From Aldrovandia affinis (taxonomy: Eukaryota > Chordata > Actinopteri > Notacanthiformes > Halosauridae), in contig JAINUG010000139.1 of NCBI GenBank assembly GCA_029706075.1, positions 496,001-560,000 of the forward strand: 64,000 nt of DNA. The letters are read 5' to 3'. How positions within the stretch are numbered: the first letter of the stretch is position 1; each line of letters starts with the position of its first letter. Below, one piece after another: positions 21,476-33,756 of this stretch. Under the pieces are notes generated by a model, which saw nothing but the letters and a program-made list of their open reading frames with translations, searched no databases and was not told where the DNA came from. A program made the translations under genes and the position numbers.

Positions 21476-24055
21476 CTGCACACATCAGCATTGCACGCTG
21501 TAACCACGGTAACTGACACTGGCTGAACTTTCGCAAAGCTGGACGGAGCGTGAAAGCTGCCAAAGGCAGTGCAAAAGCCACTTCATGCAGTGACTGATGC
21601 TGATTCTGGGTAACTAGGAACAGTTACCTTTTGGACCATGTGAGACTGCCATAGCAACAGTTCCCCCAGGCCACTCTTGGGTAGATTGTACCTGTAAGTG
21701 TTTGTTCTGGATCGCAAAAAAAACCCCAAAAAAACACTCTCGTCCCTACCACAACCACAAGCCCGAAATCGATCTGAGGTCGAGGCCCGGGTGCACTGTC
21801 TGCTCTCACCTCCTCAGCTGTTTCCTGTTCTGCAGCAGCAGCTCCTCGTTGTGCTGGAGCAGGTGGCTGTGCTGCCCGGTGAAGGCTCGGAACTGTTGGA
21901 TGCAGACCAGCAGCAGGTAGTAGTCTGGATGCTCACAATCTGTGTGCTTCATCAGGTTCTGCAACCAAGGGACAGGCAGCTCAGGGAATGTGATTCTCAC
22001 CGCTGTGCCACCTGCACCTGTACACCAGGACCACTGTGGCTGAAGCATGACAATAATGCGCAGCCTGTGGGCACCTGGTGCATTGTAGCCTGTGGTGTGT
22101 TGTTGGGATGAGCTAATGAGATGCTAACCTGAGGAACCCTGACCTGAGTTAAGCCCACCTTACCCCTGGCAGGAAGTGTGTGTGTAGCGTGTGCGTGTGT
22201 GGCAGAAAGTGTGTGTGTATGTGTGTGTGGCAGGAAGTGTGTGTATAACATGTGTGTGTGTGGCAGGAAGTGTGTGTGTAGTGTGTGTGTGTGTGTAGCA
22301 CGTGTGTGTGTGGCAGGATGTGTGTGTAGCGTGTGCGTTTGTGGCAGGAAGTGTGTGTGTAGCGTGTGTGTGGGTGGCAGGAAGTGTGTGTGTAGCGTGT
22401 GTGTGTGGCAGAAAGTGTGTGTGCAGCGTGTGTGTGTGTGGTAGGAAGTGTGTGCGTGTAGCATGTGTTCGGCCCACCTGCAGGAGCAGCAGGTATTCCG
22501 GAATGCGCTGCACAGGTTGAAGGAGGAGGCTGTGGAGGGTGGGGTGGCTCTCATTTCCCATCACATCGCTCTGCAGCAGAAAAACAGAATGCCTGTAAAA
22601 TCAGGTGTGCACCACTTAGTCCGTCATTAATAACCCACAGCCACGATCATGTGACATAAATCATGTTACGAGGGCAGCCAATCACAGACACAGCTAATAT
22701 CATAAACAATTCTCACGTCTAATCGTGAGAGAAAACTTCAGAATCACAATTGATTGTCCTCTTTCTCCTGTCATGTGCTTTGGAAGAAGTGATTATCTTA
22801 AAGCTTTACCTGAAGTATAATTCTACAGTAAAATAAAAAGATAATACAAAGTGTAACGGATCTAATGGATGTGTAATGGATGTGTAAGTGTAACGGATGA
22901 GTAATGGATGTGTATGTGCAATGGATGTGTAATGGCTGTGTGTGTGTAATGGATGTGTAATGGTGTGTGTGTGTGTAATGGATGTGTAATGGGTGTGTAA
23001 GTGTCATGGATGTATAAGTGTAACTGATGTGTAATGGATGTGTAAATGTAATTGGTGTGTAATGGGTGTGTATGTGTAATTGGTGTGTAATGGGTATGTA
23101 TGTGTATTTGATGTGTAATGGCTGTGTAATGGATGTGTAATGGATGTTTATCAGTCTTCTTTCGTCGTGTGCATGGTGAGTGTTTACCTCGAACAGCCCG
23201 ACTGATTTGAGGGCCGTTGCACTGTACACGCTAACTGCAGACAGGCACTCTGGCAGCTCTTTCAGGTACGCCACGTAGTAATCAAGAAAATCACTCTGCA
23301 GCACAAGGAAATTGACCAATGAAGATGCTGATCACTTGGGGGTGAAGAACGCGCCGCTGATGCGAAGTGATGTATGAATGTAGCGAGCCTGTTTTCCCGA
23401 TGTGATGTTTTCTGTGTGACGAAAGGATCCGGCTGTCCGGCTGCTCCGACCCCACTCCCTACACCAATGAATAAATCAGTTTTCCTCTGACAGCCTTGAC
23501 CAGCCACACAGTGACTAGCTTGCTGGTCATCTCGGTGGCTGTCTGTCCACGGGAGGTCAATGGGGCGCGGTTTGAAGTGGTACGTTTGTGGTCCTCGCGA
23601 TTCTGCGTGGTACATATGCAGTCTCGCAAAACTGAATGGGGTTTAAAACAGAATACAGGGCTATGCTTTGAGAGCTGAACATGCTATGTGTGCTGAGCCC
23701 CACAGCTGGACTGTGACATGTGACCCTACGACCCCCGGCCGCCCAGGGGAAATACCTCCTTACTGGTCAGCCGCATGAACACGTCTCCCATGATGCCTTG
23801 CCACTGGCACTTGAGCACGCGCTCCTGCAGGGTGTGCAGCAGCTCCAGGTGCTGTTGGATGAGGAAACGCAGGGAGCTGGGGAAGGCCCTACAAAGAGGG
23901 GGGTCAGAGGTCAGAGATACAGAGTACTGCCCATTCTACTGATTCTGCCCATGGTCCTGACTCTGTGACTCTGTGATTCGGCCAATGACAGCGGAGACGG
24001 GGCTGCTATGTGAATCGGGTGCAGGGGACACACACACACCACCCAGATCCCCCAT

Positions 24056-24090
<35 letters not shown>

Positions 24091-24097
24091 CCCCCAT

Positions 24098-24128
<31 letters not shown>

Positions 24129-27100
24129 ACACACCACCCACATCCCCATCATACACACAAACTGCCCAGATCCCTCATCACACACATATGTGCACACAAG
24201 CACATACTGCCCAGACCCCCCCCCGGCTGGGTGTGCCAAGGTATCTTATAAAAAAACCCAGACGATAAATAATGACAGAGAAATGCACCCCATTAGGACT
24301 CAAAGCTAAATAAAGAAGTGGATTCACTCCAGCACAGTGGCAGCTGCTGAGCTGCAGAGAATTTCCCTTTAATTGATAATTGTGCAACACAATTTGATTA
24401 ATGAACATGCCAATTTAAATATGGATTCACCTGCTAGCAGAAAATTCCTAAGATCCTTTAAATTGATTGCATCAAAAATAACATTACATCTGCGGTCTTC
24501 GCGTAAATATGTTTCATTATAATGAAGAAAAAAACAACAACAACTGGATTTACATTTCAGACTATTTCAAATCTGTTACAATCAAATTAAATAATTTAAT
24601 ATGTTCCAGTCTCACAGTTATACTTAAAACCATATGATGGTAAGTGCACAAGGTTATGTAAAGCTGTTTTATACAGTACACAGCATAAATGACTACACCC
24701 CCTCTGAACATAAAGATATATTTCTATTTCTAAATGATCACCATTACAATTCATGGGAAGATGACAAAATGTAAATTCATTAAACATATACTTAATAACA
24801 ACATAGAAAGATATGTCATCAATATCTGTAAAATAAATAAATTAGGCAACTTTGCTTAGTTAGTACACCCTTGATTCAATTAAACAAATATGTCATATTC
24901 TAGTACTTAGTATGTCCTCCCCCGTTACTTTTTTTAATTTTTAAAAAATCTTTCATTTCTAATTTTTTCCCCATTTTTCTCCCAATTTTAGTTGCCAATT
25001 GTACCCTCTACTTTCTTTATTTTCAATTCCCCACCCCCACGAGTCCGCCGCCCGTCCTCCGGGAGCGAGATTCACATTCCTGGACCTATTTCCCTGCCTT
25101 CTTTCGAGACGGAGATCTTCCACGGACTCCATTAACCTTCTCCTCGACGGACTCGTGCCGGCTCTCCCTCCCCCCTTCCCCTGGAGGCGGACAGCCAAAT
25201 GCCGCCTCCGATCGGGCTGACGACCAGGGCCGGTCTGGTAGAAACGCGGGTTTCGACTCCGTTACTTTTAAGTACTGCACTGACTCTTCTTGGCATCGAG
25301 TGTACAAGTAAACTACATATTGTCACGTCTATCCTGTTCCACTCCTGGAGGATGACCTCCTTGAGTGCCTTGATGTTTGATGGGGAGTGCTGCTCAATAG
25401 GGTTGAGGTCGGGTGACATATTTGGCCACTGCAGCACTTTCACCTTGTTCTTCCTTAAGAATGGCCTTGGAAGAATGTTTAGGGTCATTGTCATGCTGAA
25501 AAGGTGCCCTACAACCCAGGGTGTGGAGAGAGGGTAGCATCTTCTCTTTCAAGATTTTGCAGTACATCTGCGAATTCATGATGCCATCGATGAAGTACAA
25601 TTTCCCCAAACCTTCAGCACTCATACATCCCCATATAAGAACTTTACCACAACTGTACTTCACTGTGGGGACCATGCACTTCTCACTGTACTCCTCCCCC
25701 TTGCGACGCCATACATTTTGGATGCCATCAGATCCAAAAAGATTGGATTTGCTAATCCTCTTGTACCCTTGTCCTTGTTTGTGCCATGAAATAATTGTAT
25801 TCCTCAAGTCTCCAGACAGTTCTATCCCATGTGGTGCCATTGTTGTCAACATTAAGTCTGAGAGTGATTCAATGGGTTAAGTACCACTTTTAATTGTCAA
25901 CCAATTACACCTGTTTGAGTGTGATGGTTCAACAGACTTATCTGCTGATCAATTGCCCTTAACTAGCACCAGAAAACATTTTATTAAGTTTTATTTTGTA
26001 ACTTTCAGGAGGGTGTACTCATTTTTGCAACATGGCCTTTTATAATTTTGATAAGAAAATCATAACTGACAAACCAGAGTTGCTGGAACATTACCTCATA
26101 TAGGACCCCCGAATATGTCTACGTTTCGATTGCGTGGCTGTACGTCTTTTAGTGGTACACATTTAGCGATTAAAATGATAAAACAAATGGTACTCTTTTC
26201 AATTAAGCTGAAGAATGGATATACAAATGCAAGAGCGATTGACAGTCAGCTTAGCGTTTGGGCCATTCACTGCATAAAGAGCCGCCACTTGTCTTTGACC
26301 TTTTTCAAGCAGTTTTTCCAGAGCTCCATTGAACAGATGGAATAGATAAATTTATGTTTGATCCCGTCCTCTCTGAGTGTAGTCACAATTTTGATTTGAT
26401 CCCGCGAGGGCGGGGGGTGTATTTTTATTCTGCGGTTTAAATGAGGTGAATAGGCCGTTTAGGAGCAAACGCTAAAGTGAGGTCCTCAGAATCGTATCAG
26501 CTCAAATGATGATTATGGATCCAATTATGGATCACAGAGGGAGCTGTAGACATGAGCTACATTCCTGGGCCAATCATGTGGCTCCTCTGTTGAGAGACTA
26601 CAGTGTGGCACTAATTACTTATGCACTGCAATGCCCCCCATAGGGCTGATATTCTCTTAGCCCCCTCCTGAATAATCCTCTGGCTGAATCTATCTATCTC
26701 TGCTGGCTAAACTTTAAAAAAAAAAAAACCCCACACACTTACAAATGATTTGATCGTATTCTGCGTATGCTGAACAGGTGCACAATTTGATTCACACTCC
26801 CGTTCAATAGACTGCACTTCCAAATTGACCAAGTAACTTGGCAGTTGTCATAGCAACCCACAAGCCTCACCTGTGAGCGCTGGACAGGTCAAATTGCGTT
26901 AAAGGCGCGTAGCAGGTACCCTACAGACCATCGTCAGTACTCTCATAATAATCTCTCCACCACAGTAATATCACCCTTTAATATCTGTCACCATCTCCAT
27001 TGTGCTAGCATACGGTACACGTTCACATGTGCACTTCACTACTGTAGAGGAACCATGAATTTGATTCAAACCATACGTAGTAATTTTGTGTTGTCCACAA

Positions 27101-30100
27101 GTGCTCAGTCCAAATACCTTTTGTCTTTGAGGTGCGCTGCCTCAGACCCGTTGAAGGTGATGTTAGCCTTAAGCAGGAGGGACAGGTAGGAGACGTACAC
27201 TCGTTCTGACTCCAACAGCTCCAGGGCGGCCGCCTGTCTCTTACCTCACCAAACACCAAACGGCAAACATATAATCGCACGGCACAGGGCACAAAACACT
27301 AAATACAAACACTGCATGACACTAGCACACCCTTGGGAGAGTACAGCAAGTTGCATACGAAGTTAAGACAAGTGTTGTTCATGACACTGTATAAGTGTTA
27401 TTGTGGACCGAGCCCTTGACATAATACAAGGACAGTGCTGTGTCTGTGGATAGCATATGGCATATGGTGCTCATTTGCAGGAAAGAGAGCTGTGTGCTGG
27501 CATAATATTATATTATAGCAGACAACTCCGAGGAGGGCAGGAAAGTCGATGAAAGAATTGTCTTAAGTCCTTTACACTCTGAATGGCTGAGGAAGATATG
27601 ACATCATGACGTGAATTCTTAAGGTGCCCTGCCCTGCTCTAGGAGCCCTTCTCTCAGTGCTGCCCCCTGCAGGCTCACCGCAGTCCCTCGGAGGCCCTTA
27701 CTATTCTCCTGGGTGCTGTCTCCCTCGCCGGTATCCGCACTGCCCCTCCTCTCTTTCTCCCCCCACACAGGTGACCTGGCCCCGCCCTGCTGCTGCTGCT
27801 GCTGACAGCCAAGCTCCTGTTCTGAGTTTGAGGCTGAAGGAAACACACACACGCACACATATTACACACACATCACATCATACCACAGACACACACACAC
27901 ACACATATTACACACACATATCACATAATACACACATACACACACACAAACAAAGGAAAGGGAAACACAAACATGTATGATTGGCTGCCTCCTCTCCTCC
28001 TTGTTCTGTCACAGGGCTGTCACATGCTGTCTCTGCAAGTGAGGGCCTGTTTCCCTCCTGGCCTGAAATCAGCAGAGAACCTGAGTGAGTGTGTGAGGTG
28101 AGTCTGAGTGATCTGAATGTATTATATACAATTGTATTAAGTTTGACCATATAGGGAACAGGTAGTTCTAATTGAGTAATTTATGATTTAATAAAAAGGG
28201 GTGGGATTAAATAAGTGTATACTTCTTCTCACTCCTTTTCAAATATGTAAAAAAAAAAAAAAAAAAATTGCTTGTTCATTGTGGGTTGTTTTTTTCCTCC
28301 ATTGTTTTTGTTTCGTTATAATGGCTGTTAAGGCTACAGGACTGTATTGGTTTTGTTTTGCATATTTGAAATACAATTCTATCTATCTATCTATCTATCT
28401 AATGTGGGGGACAGCATAGGAGTACAGCGGAGAAGGAAGAAGAAGCTTACTCTGTGTTGACGCAGAGCTTCTCTTTGGCGAGCCGTTAGGCAGACTGTCA
28501 AAGCAGCGCTGGAGAACGCTGAGCTCCATCTCACTGGAGACGCACATGTGTGCGTGAGATAAAAAGTCCTCCTTTGATCCTTTCCTGCGAGAGCAGAGGA
28601 GGAGGCTGGTCACGCTGACTGGCTAGCATCCCATTTACACCCGCCATTAAAACTGTGCTTTGCGCCCAAATCTGTACACAGAGACGCACTGAGATCCCTT
28701 TGTGGTCAGATCAAACCAGGTGAACGAGGAAGCATTGTGTACATTTTGCGGCAAGTGTAAACGCATTGGATAACAATGTTTAGGAGTTGACGCATGTAGG
28801 ACAACACATAATTGGCGGTAGCATTAAAAAAAAGCATCACCTAGGTAAAAACTACTGTTGCAGGTTCTTGAAACTTAATGCGATGAAATGTAATGTAGCA
28901 TCTCGTGTTTCAACTACAAAGAATATTTCATCACCATTTTTACTTTAAAATGTTTAAAATCCAAGTCTTTGAAATCCAAGACTGATTTTTACGTTAGGCC
29001 ATAACTTTGGCAAATGCAGTGTTAACACAGCTTTGTTATGTATGGCCACAGTGTGAAATGTCCTTAAACCATTTGAATGGTGTTAGAGTAGGAAGAAAAC
29101 CCAGCAACTGCTCTACAGTTTAACTATCACACAGAATCATGTGGGATGGTAATGATTGAACATATCAGGCATGTTAGGTAACTGGGCTATTATTTGGAAA
29201 CTACTCGGCCCATTTAATCCTGCCAGTCACATTTGTGAATGACAAAAGTCTACAAGAGCACCTGCCTGCGTACCACGTCTGTTCATTTGCCATTACATCA
29301 ACGAGGGATATAGTATCCTTTTAAAACGAATAAGTACAATCGTGGGGTGTGATAAAGGATGTTTTTTTAACATTTTCAAGCTGTCAACTTTACTATAGCT
29401 ATAGCCCAGAGCTTAGCAACGATATACATGATTTGTTTATCACCTCTGACAGTAAAACATAGCATAACTGAAATGTATGCTGATGACACAACCATATCTT
29501 AAGCGCAAAGTCTGTGCAAATTGACACAGTGTTACAAGCTGACTTTACTATCATCACAATGGGTTTATGCACATAATTTGGTCATGATAGCGTAGCGGTC
29601 TAACGCACCCATACTTTGGGTGGTCTGGTATGAGTGTGAGCTGCTTATCACGGATGGGGTTCCGTGTGCCAGACCCACCCTGCTGTCTTAACATAGCTAG
29701 GCCTATATATGTTCTCTTATATTATAAATTATATTAGGCAGTTAAGGTAATAGTAATGTTGTGAATAATTCTGCAAAACTAATAAAAGTAACATTTTATA
29801 ATAAATGTGTTTTGCTAATTGTATGGTTTATATATTTATAACTAACATGCGTAACACCCCCTTTCATGTAGCCTATATTGTATCCTTCTTGTTTTAGGTT
29901 ACGCGAATGTGCATTTTAATTGTAGCCTAAGATTTGCCTACAGTTAAGATTAGTGATATAGGCATACTTTAATTACTCATTTCGATATAACCTAAGAACA
30001 TAATGTTAAAGAAAAAATCTGGAGTATGGCAGCATTTAGTTGTAGTCGCGGACGATCCAAAACAAGTGGAATGTAAACTTTGCAAGCGCGTTTTCCAAGG

Positions 30101-33100
30101 CAGGGTTTATTGTTAATAAAACGAGGAGCAGCCTTTTGCCAAAAAATGTGGACAAGTTAGTGTTCCTGTGCCATAGCATGAAACGACTGGGGAAGTAGAC
30201 CATCGGATGGTCTCCGACTCCAGTAAGTTCTTTTCGATAGGCTATAGCCACTTTATGTTCCACTTTAGGCTACAATTTCATTTGTGATCATTCGTTTGTT
30301 AGCTTATTTTTTTGCTAAAGAGATTTTAAATCCCAATGAGACCAACCTGGTTAATTAAATAAAATATAGCCTACGCATTAGAATGTGTTATGGTTGTGGT
30401 CAAATAAAAGCATCAGCCTATTATGTGGCCATACCGCAACTTTACAAGCGCAATGGCAGAATCGGCAAAGGGCAGCATGAAGAGGAGGCTCGGAACGGAT
30501 ACATTTTTTTTTCTTTCAGGTAATCTTGAACTCCGGCTCCATAAAATCATTAGCCTATTGTTACTCATTTATGTCATTCACTTAAGAAAGTTATAAAACA
30601 TGAGACAAGCGCAGTGTGCATATAGTTGTATTTATTCAAACAAATAGGGTGTGTCATATAAAAAAAAACAAGTTTCGACCAATCGGAAAAAACGGACAAC
30701 TGTTGGTCGACCAAGATTTGTTTTAGTCGGGGATAGGCCTAATAATTGGCAACCAAACTGGGAGAAAAATCTGAAACAATTTGTTTTAAATAAAAAAATA
30801 AATTGATGGTATTGGGCACTGCTTGGCAACTCAGGAGCCTATTAGATGCTCCACTGTCCTGGACTCTGAAGCCCTGGAATCTGACCACAATGTAGACATA
30901 CGCAGAGGCATAGGGGCAGGTATGGGGTACATTTTCATACCACGCATACATGCACGAGCGGACGGATATCCCCCCTCGAATGCTTGTATATGGATTTTTT
31001 ACATTCATTTTAATATCAAGCGTTAAAGACACTGTAACAGGGGAGAAGTGATACGCTTTTTCACCCACCTCCGTGGGACGGAGAGCAGCTCTCTCCCGAC
31101 CTCCGTCTGGAACCTCTCCAGGCCCTGCTGGATCTCCCTGTGCCTGCTGTTCACCTCTCTGATCAGGGACAGAGCCGCGAGGAGATCCTCCTGTTCACAT
31201 ACACAAGGCATAACCAGAGGGTCACTTGCGAAGCAAGGTGAAGCCGCAGCCTGTGAGCCTGTGTGCCAGTGAGCGCTGGCTCAAGCCTAGGCCAACACCG
31301 GCGCTCGTCCGCTCTGGGAAAAGGAAGGTACCTTGAAGGTGTTGAGGGAGTTCCGCAAGCCCAGAATCTTCTCCTCCGTGTCGCTCTGGAGGTCTCTCAC
31401 TGCTTCCTCGAGGCTGCTGTCCCTCTGCTTCAGGGTGGAGAGGTCCTCCATCACCGCAAACAGCCCGTCCCTCAGCTCTGCTGTCAGGGCCTGCAGCTGA
31501 GCACAGGGTCATGGGTCACAGGGTCACAGGGTCACAGGGTCAAGGGTTAGGGTGTGGGGATGAGAGTGTGTGGTGTGAGAAGAGGTAAGTGGAAGAGAAG
31601 AGGTGTAGTAAGGCAGGCACTGGGAGACAGGAGGAAAGGAGGAGAGGAAGTGGCTGACCATAAATGACAGTGGCACATAGGTCATGCATGTTATCGGGGT
31701 AATGCAATTATGGAATAGTGAGTATGTGTGTATATGTTTGTACTTATGTATGTGCGCCTGTGTATATGTGCATGTGTGCATGTGTGCATGTCCAAATGTT
31801 TATGTTGGCAGGTGCATGTGTGTGCTAATGTGTATGCATCCATGTGTTTGCCTGTGCGTGCTTGCGCATGCATGTGTGGGCATGTGAAGCTGCCATTCTG
31901 AGGCTCCCTGGTTATGGGATTTAGCCAGAGCAGATAGTGTAAGTGAATCAGCTCCTATGAAAAGACTTTTGAGAGGTTTTGAGAGCTCCAGCCTCATACT
32001 GCTCCTCAAGGGATGTTGTCATGTGAAAGCAATTCCACCATCCAGCTTAACTGAATATGGCCACTGCTCTAGCTTTACACTGAATATAACCAGTGGCCAG
32101 CTTTACACTGAACATGACCAGTGCTCCAGCTTTACACTGAATATGACCAGTGCTCCAGCTTTACAATGAATATGACCACTACTCCAGCTTTACACTGAAT
32201 ATGACCAGTCCTCAGCTTTATGCTGAATATGATCAGTCTCAGCTTTACACTGAATATGACCACTACTCCAGCTTTACTATAAATATGGCCACTGCTCTAG
32301 CTTATCACTGAATATGACCAGTCTGCTCATGCAATTGAGGCCAGCCACAGACATACAGAAGTACAGACACACAGACGCACAGACACAGGGATACAGGGGT
32401 ACGGGGGGGGAAATGTCTGCCCTTAACCGATCATGCATATCGGACACAACCTACATCTATCTACCTGTGCAATCTGCAAGTTCACCTCATCCGTGTCTTT
32501 GTCTTGGTCTAAAAGTAAAGACAGCACTCAGTTACAAACACATTCCAGCGTGGAAAAGCCAGTGTCATTCCACTTTAACATGCTATAGCTAAGCCAAACA
32601 GCCACAACAGGCTGTCCTTCTGAAGCCTGCTGTTGTAACACTGCAGTCACATCTTTTCCATTAAATTGAGGGAAGTAATGACTGGTTAAACCATTAAGGA
32701 GGCTTGTTGTGTAGCTTGTTGAGTCCCAAATTGGAACACAAGAACGATTTTAGAGGAGTCCTGGACAGCCTGAGTGTATAAAGGTAGCTGAATAAAGAAA
32801 AAACATCTCCCCACTTTGTATAAGTTTATGAAAAAAGTAAAACAGCCCTCATTGTTAATAAAGCATTGATACTGTGTATTAGGCATACAGCTGGCAGTGA
32901 AGCAAAGGGAACGGGCAAGCACTCACTTTGTTGAATTATATCTACAAATGAAAATTGAACTTCTCTTCAATTTTTCCCCCTTTAGCTCAAGCATCCATTC
33001 TTGTTGAAAGAAGAGTTCCCTTTTTTCATCCCACCCACTATTCAAGTGATGTAAATCTAACCTTATCAGCAATAGTCCTTGACATCATTAAAATCTGAAA

Positions 33101-33756
33101 TATGTCATTAAGTTCCCTGGGTAGCCCGTGCCACAAAAAACAGCTCACATTCATCAGAAAAATGAACATTCCTCTGCATAATTTTCCATCACAATGAGTG
33201 CAGTTTTCCAAGATTGGACAGCAGTCCAAACAACAGGAAGGGAAACTTAGAGGTCATTTAAAATGTCTGCTTGTGTGTAGGATCATGCATATTTCATCCA
33301 CTCCTGCGTTGACATTTTCTAAAGGGATATTAACGTGCCAGCAGAATTCCTATTGAATCTATTTAATTTTAAAGTCAATTATCAACATAGATAGCGTGCA
33401 AAAAAAGGCTCTAATAGTTTTTCCCAGGTGAAAAAAAGCATTTTGCTAGCTCTTTACCAGGGCTAATGTGAACATATCACCAAGTCGGTACGTTAAAATA
33501 GTTTAATATGCACATCAACCATTGTTACATCCCCTTGTTAGTGATTATATTTAATCAAACTAACAGTGAAATTATTGTTTATTCTCACACTTTGCAATGC
33601 ATTAACACCGCCAAAACAATATTTTATAGAGGATTTAGAACATATATTCTGAGCTTAGGGACAAGCACTAAATAAACATTCATAAAGAAGTATGGAGTAA
33701 AAGTATAGGCAAATTTGTCACAATGCTTTTTTACCCTCTGGTTTGTCGTTCTCCAT
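19741..33756 (-). CDS. arhgef33: Rho guanine nucleotide exchange factor 33, 15 exons
   Basis: Predicted Rho-family GEF (DH domain without an obvious PH domain). Its substrate GTPase is not known to me. Minus-strand exons in order: 33756-33735, 32508-32465, 31496-31332, 31190-31069, 28584-28451, 27833-27776, 27237-27118, 23888-23756, 23295-23188, 22570-22478, 21958-21810, 21475-21389, 21282-20514, about 20388-20276, 19867-19741. Phases agree at every junction; the acceptor of the penultimate exon is chosen by phase and is the least certain. The total is about 747 residues. The product has a short acidic start, a coiled coil, a Gln/Gly linker, a DH domain and a long disordered tail ending in a conserved basic segment. 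It is convergent with sos1 and divergent from dhx57, matching the order I recall in human. The start (MENDKPEG) is the first plausible Met in phase with exon 2. Confidence 0.88.
20220..20262. repeat. AAT/ATT microsatellite
   Basis: About eleven ATT/AAT trinucleotides just downstream (minus strand) of the penultimate arhgef33 exon. Confidence 0.85.
21810..27237 (-). CDS. arhgef33: arhgef33 exons 7-11: DH (RhoGEF) domain
   Basis: Five exons (27237-27118, 23888-23756, 23295-23188, 22570-22478, 21958-21810). The DH domain opens with ALELLESERVYVSYLSLLLK (conserved region 1). It continues with LQERVLKCQWQGIMGDVF, SDFLDYYVAYLKELPEC and LLLQPVQRIPEYLLLLQ (the conserved QRIPEY motif), and closes with HPDYYLLLVCIQQF and HNEELLLQNRKQL. 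All introns are phase-consistent, and the key RhoGEF motif LQPVQRIPEY is intact, so exchange activity is plausible. Confidence 0.92.
22160..22465. repeat. GT-rich minisatellite, about 28-30 bp unit
   Basis: Repeated GTGTGTGTAGCGTGTGTGTG plus GGCAGGAA-type units, variable in length, ending about 12 bases from the donor of the arhgef33 exon at 22478-22570. Confidence 0.8.
22857..23150. repeat. GTGTAATGGAT-type minisatellite
   Basis: Imperfect copies of GTGTAATGGATGTGTAATGG and variants in the arhgef33 intron between the exons at 22478-22570 and 23188-23295. Irregular period of roughly 10-20 bases. Confidence 0.8.
24050..24200. repeat. CA microsatellite cluster
   Basis: Several CA runs (longest about 30 bases at 24059-24088) separated by CCCCCATC words in an arhgef33 intron. 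A similar CA cluster lies at 27842-27960. Confidence 0.85.
24672..26035 (-). mobile_element. Tc1-like DNA transposon, defective, with a nested SINE
   Basis: The ends resemble inverted repeats: AATGACTACACCCCCTCTGA near 24688 and, on the other strand near 26020, AATGAGTACACCCTCCTGAA. Minus-strand fragments show a transposase helix-turn-helix part (IELSGDLRNTIISWHKQG), a YSCGKVLIWGCMSAEG segment, the catalytic-loop word FQHDNDPKHSSK, and after a frameshift WPNMSPDLNPIE. The HTH and catalytic parts are joined by an internal deletion, and a SINE occupies 24933-25258, so it cannot encode an active enzyme. Confidence 0.88.
24933..25258 (-). repeat. SINE (family B) inserted in the Tc1 element
   Basis: The insertion is flanked by an 11-base direct repeat, CCGTTACTTTT, at 24922-24932 and 25259-25269, which marks the target-site duplication. 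It runs tail first on the plus strand (A/T-rich end at 24933, tRNA-like head near 25250). This shows the SINE is younger than the Tc1 copy. Confidence 0.88.
27776..28584 (-). CDS. arhgef33: arhgef33 exons 5-6: linker before the DH domain
   Basis: Exon 28584-28451 encodes a Ser-rich segment including EMELSVLQRCFDSLPNGS. Exon 27833-27776 encodes a short Gln run (QQQQQQ) and GGAR. The second donor is placed at 27775-27774 (AG|GTCACC) because only this phase joins correctly to the first DH exon. The family linker is poorly conserved, so these exons rest mainly on splice sites and phase. Confidence 0.65.
28379..28401. repeat. ATCT tetranucleotide microsatellite
   Basis: About five copies of CTAT/ATCT in the intron 50 bases downstream (minus strand) of the arhgef33 exon 28584-28451. 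Confidence 0.8.
29582..29690 (+). repeat. Partial SINE (family B head)
   Basis: The tRNA-like head with GCGTAGCGGTCTAACGCACC closely matches the copy at 45478. The usual tail is missing, so it is a 3'-truncated fragment in the largest arhgef33 intron (28585-31068). Confidence 0.65.
30003..30185 (+). pseudogene. hAT transposase remnant: BED finger joined to C-terminal segment
   Basis: A plus-strand ORF from ATG at 30003 reads VWQHLVVVADDPKQVECKLC, a BED-type zinc-finger start (C-x2-C, no downstream His pair), and then stops. A second frame immediately after reads SSLLPKNVDKLVFLCHSMKR, like the C-terminal end of hAT transposases. Together they look like a transposase gene with almost all its middle deleted. 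Flanking sequence to about 30750, with GGTCGACCAAGATTTGTTTT-type words, may be the rest of the same non-autonomous element. It lies in an arhgef33 intron. Confidence 0.65.
31069..31496 (-). CDS. arhgef33: arhgef33 exons 3-4: N-terminal coiled coil
   Basis: Two exons (31496-31332 and 31190-31069) encode a heptad-like, charge-rich helix running from LQALTAELRDGLFAVMEDL through EEKILGLRNSLNTFK to LIREVNSRHREIQQGLERF. The same coiled coil lies at this position in vertebrate ARHGEF33 and probably mediates self-association; this role is inferred. The junction between the exons is phase 0. Confidence 0.85.
32045..32335 (+). repeat. 29-bp minisatellite
   Basis: Roughly nine or ten copies of a unit like CTCCAGCTTTACACTGAATA followed by TGACCAGTG, with length variants, in the arhgef33 intron between exons 2 and 3. 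Confidence 0.85.

Noticed and set aside
24059..24130. CA-run arrays as a CRISPR-like or regulatory array
   Set aside because: Simple microsatellites without spacer structure; the genome is eukaryotic.
29582..29690. Possible tRNA gene
   Set aside because: The promoter-box-like words belong to a SINE head; no cloverleaf with proper anticodon stem was found, and the same applies to the other SINE copies.
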